A stretch of DNA of 11,443 bases from Prosthecobacter sp. (lineage in GTDB: Bacteria; Verrucomicrobiota; Verrucomicrobiia; Verrucomicrobiales; Verrucomicrobiaceae), in the NCBI GenBank assembly GCA_025869455.1, contig JAOZVT010000465.1, forward strand, positions 1 through 11,443, read 5' to 3'. The notes beneath the pieces are model-generated. The model had not been told where the DNA came from and ran no database searches. It was given only the letters and a program-made list of their open reading frames with translations. The position numbers and the translations under genes are program-made. Each line of letters starts with the position of its first letter. Position 1 is the first letter of the stretch. This document shows, in pieces, positions 6,466 to 11,443 of this stretch.

Positions 6466-8778
6466 ATGAAGTTCTGCCTTTTTGCCCTCACTCTACTCAG
6501 CCTCTGTCTCCATGCCGCTTCGGTGGAGGAGGTGCTGAAAATCAGCAAGACTTGGGATAACAAACTGTTTCGTACGGGGGTGAATCCCGTCTGGCTGGAT
6601 GAGGATCATTTCTGGTATCGTATCCAGACGGGGCCGGGAAAGTATGAGTTTGTGCGTGTGAATGCTGAAAAGGGCGAGCGCCAAGCCAGCACGAAACTGA
6701 GTGAACTGGGCTTGCCTGAGTTTGAGAATGTGAAGACCACTCAGAGTCAGGAGCAGGTGCATGCTTCTAAGTCAGGGAGTGCTAGCAACATCGTCTTCTT
6801 TAATCGTCTGCAAAAGCCGGTGAAGATGGTGTGGATAGATACTGATGGAAAACATCGCGCCTATGGTTTGGTCAAACCTGGGGGTGAATTTCGCCAAAGC
6901 ACCTTTGCGGGGCATGTGTGGCTGATCTTAGATGCTCAAGACCAGCCCTTGGCAGTGGTCACGGCTAGACAGGGAGATTTGCAGGTGGACATGGATGGGC
7001 CTTCTCCAGCCCTGCGGAAGAAGAAGTCAGGCAGCAGTCCAGGCGTGCTGGCGCCTAATCAAAAGTGGTCAGCCTGGGTGGAGCAAGGAAAGCTCATGTT
7101 GAGTGATCGCCAGTCAGGCAAGACTCTTCAGGTGAAGACCGACTTGGATGGCCAAGTGCCTTTTCAGGGGGGCATTTCTTGGGCACCCGATTCGTCTTGT
7201 TTCGTGGTGTCTGCGGCTAAGGACGTGCCCAAACGGCAAATCACTTTGATCGAGTCCTCGCCCAAAGATCAGGTGCAGCCCAAACAACGGGTGATTGATT
7301 ATCCGAAGCCGGGTGACTCACTGCCGCAGCCGTTTCCCGTCATCATCCGACTGACCGCCGAAGGTCCGAAGGTGCAGGTTGTGAAGCCGGATCTGTTTCC
7401 CAATCCCTTCATTCAAAGTCATAAACTGGCTATCCGCTGGGCACCGGACAGCCAGGAGTTCACCTTCGACTACAATCAACGTGGGCATCAGCTTTATCGC
7501 ATCCTGGCGGTGAATGCTCAGACTGCGGAGCCACGCATTGTGGTGGAAGAAACCAGCAAGACTTTCATTGATTACACCCAAAAGACCTGGCGGCAGTGGC
7601 TGGATAAAACGGGGGAACTGCTGTGGATGAGTGAGCGTGATGGCTGGTGCCACCTGTGGCTCTATGATCCCAGGACAGGGCGTGTGAAAAGTCAGGTCAC
7701 TCAAGGGGGCTGGGTGGTGCGGAAGGTGGATCATGTGGATGTGGTGAAGCGTCAGATCTGGTTTCTGGCGTCGGGTCTGCATCCCCAGGAAGACCCCTAC
7801 CATCAGCATCTCTGCCGTGCGAACCTAGACGGCACGGGCTTCCAGCAACTCACTGAGTCTGATGGAGATCACGAGATCGAATGGTCACCTAACAAACAAT
7901 ACTTCATCGCTACTTGGTCGCGTGCGGATCATCCGCCAGTGACGGAGTTGCGCCGGAGCGCGGATGGTCATTTGTTGTGTGTATTGGAAACAGCGGATGC
8001 CTCCGCGTTATTCGCCACGGGTTGGCAAATGCCGGAACGTTTTGTCGCGAAGGGGCGCGATGGTCAGACGGACATCCACGGAGTCATCATCAAACCGAGC
8101 TTCTTTGATCCGACGAAGAAGTACCCGGTGGTGGAGCAGGTGTATGCGGGACCGCACAGTGCCTTTGCCCCCAAGGACTTTGGCTTGAGAAAGCATCATC
8201 AAACAGCCGAGCTGGGATTCATCGTGGTGCAATCAGACGGCATGGGCACCAATCATCGCGGGAAATTGTTTCATGATGTTTGCTGGAAGAACCTCAAAGA
8301 TGCCGGGTTCCCAGATCGCATCGCCTGGATCAAAGCGGCGGCTCAAACGCGGCCATGGATGGATCTCACACGCGTGGGCATATACGGAGGCAGTGCCGGG
8401 GGACAAAGTGCCATGCGTGCTTTGCTGGACCATTCAGATTTCTACCAGGTGGCGGTGGCTGACTGCGGCTGTCATGACAATCGCATGGATAAAGTCTGGT
8501 GGAATGAACAATGGATGGGCTGGCCGGTGGATGAGAGTTATGCCCGCAGTTCCAATGTGGAGGATGCGGCGAAGCTCCAGGGAGATCTGCTTTTGATCGT
8601 GGGGGAACTGGATACCAATGTGGACCCCGCCACGACTTTCCAGGTGGTGAATGCCTTGCAGCGGGCGGGGAAGCCCTTTGAGTTTATGTCGATGATGGGC
8701 ACGGGGCACAGTGCAGCGGAGACAGCCTATGGGAATCGCCTGCGCATGGAGTTCCTGGTGAAACATCTGCATCCCTGA
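6466..8778 (+). CDS. Secreted S9 serine peptidase (DPP IV-like) with inserted VHL beta-like domain
   Basis: The protein has 770 residues. A signal peptide (1 to about 17, hydrophobic, ending LHAAS) implies export. The S9 propeller shows SERDGW (388-393), the ESSPKDQ stretch near 263 and WAPDS repeats. The C-terminal alpha/beta hydrolase domain has VYAGP (559-563), nucleophile S643 in GGSAGG, D716 in GELDTN and H748 in GTGH, a complete catalytic triad. DPP IV enzymes release dipeptides after proline. The DW.YEEE motif that fixes the free amino terminus in bacterial DPP IV was not found, so exo- versus endo-action is open. Residues about 104-168 match the von Hippel-Lindau beta domain: N113, R114, W123, D127-G128, Y133, P138-G139, T146, G149-H150, W152, D156-A157. 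ATG 6466 is chosen because the signal peptide begins there; the frame opens earlier, at 6382, inside repeat B. No Shine-Dalgarno is present; the leader ends GTCTTC. Confidence 0.88.
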   Translation: MKFCLFALTLLSLCLHAASVEEVLKISKTWDNKLFRTGVNPVWLDEDHFWYRIQTGPGKYEFVRVNAEKGERQASTKLSELGLPEFENVKTTQSQEQVHASKSGSASNIVFFNRLQKPVKMVWIDTDGKHRAYGLVKPGGEFRQSTFAGHVWLILDAQDQPLAVVTARQGDLQVDMDGPSPALRKKKSGSSPGVLAPNQKWSAWVEQGKLMLSDRQSGKTLQVKTDLDGQVPFQGGISWAPDSSCFVVSAAKDVPKRQITLIESSPKDQVQPKQRVIDYPKPGDSLPQPFPVIIRLTAEGPKVQVVKPDLFPNPFIQSHKLAIRWAPDSQEFTFDYNQRGHQLYRILAVNAQTAEPRIVVEETSKTFIDYTQKTWRQWLDKTGELLWMSERDGWCHLWLYDPRTGRVKSQVTQGGWVVRKVDHVDVVKRQIWFLASGLHPQEDPYHQHLCRANLDGTGFQQLTESDGDHEIEWSPNKQYFIATWSRADHPPVTELRRSADGHLLCVLETADASALFATGWQMPERFVAKGRDGQTDIHGVIIKPSFFDPTKKYPVVEQVYAGPHSAFAPKDFGLRKHHQTAELGFIVVQSDGMGTNHRGKLFHDVCWKNLKDAGFPDRIAWIKAAAQTRPWMDLTRVGIYGGSAGGQSAMRALLDHSDFYQVAVADCGCHDNRMDKVWWNEQWMGWPVDESYARSSNVEDAAKLQGDLLLIVGELDTNVDPATTFQVVNALQRAGKPFEFMSMMGTGHSAAETAYGNRLRMEFLVKHLHP

Positions 8779-8792
8779 CTCATACTGGTATC

Positions 8793-8823
8793 TCTGTGAC
8801 GTTTCACGAAATGTCCGCACAGA
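8793..8823. other. Imperfect hairpin between peptidase and sulfatase
   Basis: TCTGTG (8793-8798) pairs with CACAGA (8818-8823). Inside, ACGTTT (8799-8804) pairs with AAATGT (8809-8814) with one G-T wobble, leaving loop CACG and a 3-nt bulge at 8815-8817. The stem fills about a third of the 96-bp gap. Without a T-run it is more likely a transcript-processing or partial-termination signal than a strong terminator, if functional at all. Confidence 0.35.
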
Positions 8824-8874
8824 TCCCACGTTCGAGATGGAGCTGGCATCAACCATGTCAGTCCCATCTTCTCC

Positions 8875-10275
8875 ATGAAACAATTTCTCTGCGCCCTGTT
8901 TTGCTCTGGTCTTCTTGTTTCTGGTTTGCGGGCGGCTCCTGAACCGCCTAATCTCATCATCATCCTGGCGGATGATCTGGGGTGGTCAGACTTGGGTTGT
9001 TATGGGAACACGTACAATGAGACGCCTAACATTGATCGCCTAGCCCATGACGGCATGCGCTTTACCCAGTTCTACGCAGGGCCAGTCTGTTCCCCAACAC
9101 GGGCGAATTTGCAGTCGGGTGAAGATCAGGCCCGCTTTGGCATCACGCAGCACATTCCAGGGCACCGCCGTCCGTATGCTAAACTGACCGATCCAGTGGT
9201 GGCTTCACAAATGCCGCTGGAGGTGGAAACCTTTGCGGAACGTCTGCGCTCCGTAGGTTATGCCACGGGCTATTTTGGCAAATGGCATCTGGGTGGCAAA
9301 GGTTACAGCCCGCAGGATCAGGGCTGGGATACAGCCATCGAATGCCAAGGCCACACGCAACCACCTGCCGTGACGGGCAGCCCTGAAGTACGCCGCACGG
9401 CGGAGTTTTTGACCGAGAAAGCAGTGACCTTTATTGAGGCTCACAAGACGCATCCTTTTGTGCTTCAAGTTTCTCATTATGCCGTCCACATCCCACTTTC
9501 CACCACCCCCGATTTGCTGAAGAAGTATCAGGCCAAAAAGCCGATGGCGGGCTATCCCAGTCGGCCCGAATACGCGGGGCTCATGGAGGAGCTGGATCAA
9601 AGCGTGGGCCGCATTGTCGAGGCCGTGGATCGTGCCGGTTTGAGTGAAAAAACACTGATACTTTTTGTTTCCGACAATGGCGGCATTGAGCATGAACAAA
9701 GCGGCACCGTGGTGACCTCCAACAAGCCGCTGCGTAGTGAAAAAGGCATGCTGTATGAAGGCGGCGTGCGTGTGCCCGCCATCGCTCGCTGGCCGGGGCG
9801 CGTGCCTGCGGGTAGCGAATGTCATACGCCTGCGAGCACCGTGGACATTCACCCGACGCTCACCGAACTGGGGGCAGTGACGCACGTGGCTGCGCAACCA
9901 CAAGACGGTGTCAGCCTGGCAGCGGTGCTGCGTGATCCAGCGGCCAAGCTAGCCCGCGAGAATCTGTATTGGCATCTGCCTCATTATCACCACAGCACGC
10001 CTGCCAGCGCGATTCGTCAGGGGAATTGGAAGCTCATTGAGTTTTATGAAACCGATTCCGTGGAGCTTTATGATCTGAGCGCGGATCTCTCAGAATCCAC
10101 CGATCTAGCTGCTGTGCAGCCTGCGAAGGCCAAAGAACTGCGTGCCGCGCTGGCGGAGTGGTGCCTGAAAGTGCATGCGCAAATGCCCGTGCTGAATCCT
10201 AACTACGACCCCGCTCGCGCCACAGAACTGGCAGGTAAGAAGGGAAAAAAGGGTAAGAATAAAGCGGAGGAGTGA
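8875..10275 (+). CDS. Secreted sulfatase (arylsulfatase family S1, formylglycine type)
   Basis: The protein has 466 residues. Residues 1-20 form a signal peptide (ending GLRA, cut before APEP), so it acts outside the cytoplasm. The sulfatase signature is C72-S-P-T-R76 with S81-G82 in the LQSG ending; C72 should be converted to formylglycine. Metal and active-site residues visible are D33-D34 in LADDLG, KWHLG (136-140) with K136 and H138, H201 in VSHYAVH, D267-N268 in SDNGG and K284/K290 in the NKPLRSEKG segment. It hydrolyses sulfate esters, probably on polysaccharides or glycoproteins; the substrate subfamily cannot be read from motifs. The C-terminus is a Lys-rich tail (GKKGKKGKNK). It starts 96 bp after the peptidase stop and could share its transcript. 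No Shine-Dalgarno is present; the leader ends CATCTTCTCC. A 7-codon frame (8855-8878) overlaps the start as ATGA. Confidence 0.93.
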   Translation: MKQFLCALFCSGLLVSGLRAAPEPPNLIIILADDLGWSDLGCYGNTYNETPNIDRLAHDGMRFTQFYAGPVCSPTRANLQSGEDQARFGITQHIPGHRRPYAKLTDPVVASQMPLEVETFAERLRSVGYATGYFGKWHLGGKGYSPQDQGWDTAIECQGHTQPPAVTGSPEVRRTAEFLTEKAVTFIEAHKTHPFVLQVSHYAVHIPLSTTPDLLKKYQAKKPMAGYPSRPEYAGLMEELDQSVGRIVEAVDRAGLSEKTLILFVSDNGGIEHEQSGTVVTSNKPLRSEKGMLYEGGVRVPAIARWPGRVPAGSECHTPASTVDIHPTLTELGAVTHVAAQPQDGVSLAAVLRDPAAKLARENLYWHLPHYHHSTPASAIRQGNWKLIEFYETDSVELYDLSADLSESTDLAAVQPAKAKELRAALAEWCLKVHAQMPVLNPNYDPARATELAGKKGKKGKNKAEE

Positions 10276-10737
10276 GGGACTGCCAGTAATCAGTAATTCC
10301 GGTGTTTGGTTTTATTGTTTGTTAGGCTGGCTTGTAATGTAGGTCTGTTGCGTTGCAACTGTCATTCTGAAAGAAGGAAGATGGTGGAGGTTTCGGCAGG
10401 CAGAACCACTCTGAATTTTTTTGTGTAGGCCGCGTATCTGTCTTTGAACCCGAACTTCGCGATGGATGGCGAGATAGTGGCTGCAAATCCTGGCCTCATT
10501 CGGCTCGATGCCTGTCGGTCCAGTCTTTTAAATACAGTCCCGCAGTCTCCGAACCGCCTGAGTCTCTGGCTTTTCTGCCGACTCCCGCTTAGTTATATTC
10601 AGTTTTTCGATGATTGGTGCGGAGATGCTGCAAGCTGATGTGCTGACTGCGGATGATGCTGTGATCCAGGGAAGTCTGGTGGGTAGGGTTAGATGCGGCG
10701 TGATGCCTCATTGAAGGAGGACACCGAAACGGATTTC

Positions 10738-10777
10738 AGGAGGTGGCTCGATGCCTTACGGGGGGCACCGTGAGTGA
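10738..10777 (+). promoter_or_regulatory. Shine-Dalgarno and 8-codon frame upstream of the YhcH gene
   Basis: AGGAGG (10738-10743) lies 7 nt before ATG 10751, which opens an 8-codon frame (MPYGGHRE) ending with TGA at 10775-10777. That TGA overlaps another ATG (10777), which opens a 5-codon frame. It is the best Shine-Dalgarno in the window, yet it precedes no long gene. It could be a leader peptide or chance. Confidence 0.2.
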
Positions 10778-10863
10778 TGGCGTTGTTTGGCTAAAGTTGA
10801 TAGAATGCAAACTCTGCGAATGATCGTGGAATCTGGGTTGAAGCGGGCCGGGGTCTGTTTTAT

Positions 10864-10878
10864 GGCGGTTTTTCCGCC
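10864..10878. other. Hairpin at the YhcH start
   Basis: GGCGG (10864-10868), loop TTTTT, CCGCC (10874-10878) forms a 5-bp G+C stem that ends 4 nt before ATG 10883. In mRNA it would cover the ribosome-binding region for that start, so it could lower initiation. If translation begins at ATG 10862 instead, the hairpin is coding. Confidence 0.3.
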
Positions 10879-10882
10879 TCTT

Positions 10883-11338
10883 ATGATCCAAGACACTCTC
10901 GACCAGTCAGCCCGTTATGAAGTTCTCTCTCCGTATTTTGCGCAGGCGTTTGCCTTTCTGAAAACGGTGGATGAAAAGATGGCTCTGGGGCGGCATGACA
11001 TCGTGGGAGATGAGGCGTTTGCCATTGTGCAGACTTACACCACGAAGCCGGAGGAGAAGGCGTTGTTTGAGGCGCATCGCCGCTACATTGATGTGCAATT
11101 TATCTACTCTGGCCGGGAGACGATCCTGTGGGCTCCGCTGGTGACGATGAAGGAGGAGACGCGGGCCTACACGGAGGAGAAGGATGCAGGGCTGTGGAAG
11201 CTGGTGCCAGACATGACACCGATCCGCGTGTCAGCAGGACACTTTGTGATTCTCTATCCCGAAGATGCCCATGCGCCCTGTGTGGAATGGGCCGGTCCAA
11301 GTGAGGTCTTCAAGGTGGTGGTGAAGGTGGCGGTGTGA
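10883..11338 (+). CDS. YhcH/YjgK/YiaL family protein (DUF386, EbgC-like)
   Basis: From ATG 10883 the protein has 151 residues, the usual length for the family. Characteristic segments are an N-terminal MIQDTL, YTTKPEE (53-59), EAHRRYID (63-70) with probable metal ligands E63 and H65, then FIYSG (73-77), and YPEDAHAP (126-133) with H130, ending in a beta-rich KVVVKV. The fold is a cupin-like beta barrel. Known relatives include E. coli YhcH in the sialic acid operon, TabA and EbgC; many are found with sugar catabolic genes, but biochemical roles are poorly fixed. An in-frame ATG at 10862 and a TTG at 10787 give longer products; family alignment favours 10883. No Shine-Dalgarno is seen. It lies about 600 bp after the sulfatase, so it probably has its own promoter. 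Confidence 0.85.
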   Translation: MIQDTLDQSARYEVLSPYFAQAFAFLKTVDEKMALGRHDIVGDEAFAIVQTYTTKPEEKALFEAHRRYIDVQFIYSGRETILWAPLVTMKEETRAYTEEKDAGLWKLVPDMTPIRVSAGHFVILYPEDAHAPCVEWAGPSEVFKVVVKVAV

Positions 11339-11393
11339 CCGGCTTGTCAGTAACCTCTTTTTTGAAGGCTATGAATTGTGTCGTGCTTAGGCG

Positions 11394-11442
11394 TGAAATG
11401 ATGAATGCTTTTTTATATGAGACTGAAATTTATTTCATTCAT
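11394..11442. promoter_or_regulatory. Inverted repeats in A+T-rich DNA at window end
   Basis: ATGAATG (11401-11407) and CATTCAT (11436-11442) are perfect inverted repeats, and TGAAAT-TT-ATTTCA (11424-11437) is a second, overlapping one. The stretch is A+T-rich, with TTTTTTATAT between. It could be a promoter or operator for a gene beyond the window. The context is cut off. Confidence 0.25.
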
Positions 11443-11443
11443 G

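Larger units (their letters stand above)
10276..10882. other. Long intergenic region without a supported gene
   Basis: About 600 bp between the sulfatase stop and the chosen YhcH start show no frame with a recognisable protein. Seen are a direct repeat CAGTAAT (twice, close to 10285-10300), a small hairpin GTTGC-GTT-GCAAC (10347-10359), two AGGAGG-like sequences near 10715 and 10738, and a hairpin at 10864-10878. A 64-codon frame at 10444-10638 starts with TTG, has no ribosome-binding site and no family resemblance. The region may hold promoter and leader elements for the YhcH gene or a decayed gene. Confidence 0.4.

Noticed and set aside
6294..6563. Minus-strand open frame of 89 codons over repeat copy B and the peptidase start
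   Set aside because: It overlaps the repeat and the signal-peptide region of the peptidase on the opposite strand and has no protein-family features.
8855..8878. 7-codon frame overlapping the sulfatase start as ATGA
   Set aside because: It has no Shine-Dalgarno and such a short frame is expected by chance; noted only as a possible coupling element.
10444..10638. 64-codon frame in the sulfatase-YhcH gap
   Set aside because: TTG start, no ribosome-binding site, no recognisable motif; not supported as a gene.

Overview
The window looks like chromosomal DNA of a Verrucomicrobia (Verrucomicrobiales-type, for example Prosthecobacter or a relative). The reasons are indirect: moderately high G+C, a secreted sulfatase next to a secreted S9 peptidase, a HemN-like radical SAM protein of the kind seen in Planctomycetes/Verrucomicrobia, long intergenic gaps, and almost no Shine-Dalgarno sequences. 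I could not run a taxonomic search, so the assignment is an inference.

Layout. On the minus strand, 713 to 1 is the 5' part of a radical SAM coproporphyrinogen-oxidase-like gene that runs off the window. All other genes are on the plus strand: a lipoprotein-like NodB-type polysaccharide deacetylase (953-1837), a dynamin-like membrane GTPase (1939-3663), a cytoplasmic protein resembling a GH67-type TIM barrel (4267-6003), a secreted dipeptidyl-peptidase-IV-like S9 serine peptidase (6466-8778), a secreted sulfatase (8875-10275), and a YhcH/YjgK/YiaL family sugar-metabolism protein (10883-11338). Gaps between most genes are 96 to about 600 bp, so they are probably not one operon. The 96-bp peptidase-sulfatase gap is the closest spacing in the window, narrowly ahead of the 101-bp deacetylase-GTPase gap.

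Two observations stand out. First, the S9 peptidase carries, inserted near the start of its propeller region, a domain that reads like the beta domain of the von Hippel-Lindau protein. All five residues that form the hydroxyproline pocket in human pVHL are present in the same spacing (W123, Y133, T146, H150, W152). A hydroxyproline-reader fold joined to a proline-type peptidase, next to a sulfatase, suggests attack on hydroxyproline-rich, possibly sulfated glycoproteins. Second, two copies of a roughly 260-bp structured repeat (3749-4017 and 6137-6396) flank the GH67-like gene in direct orientation. Each holds five or six short hairpins with base changes that keep pairing, inner terminal inverted repeats of 15 bp, and two hairpin loops complementary to each other.

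Together the deacetylase, GH67-like protein, sulfatase, peptidase and YhcH protein fit a glycan- and glycoprotein-degrading lifestyle. No tRNA, rRNA, CRISPR array, transposase or prophage gene was seen.
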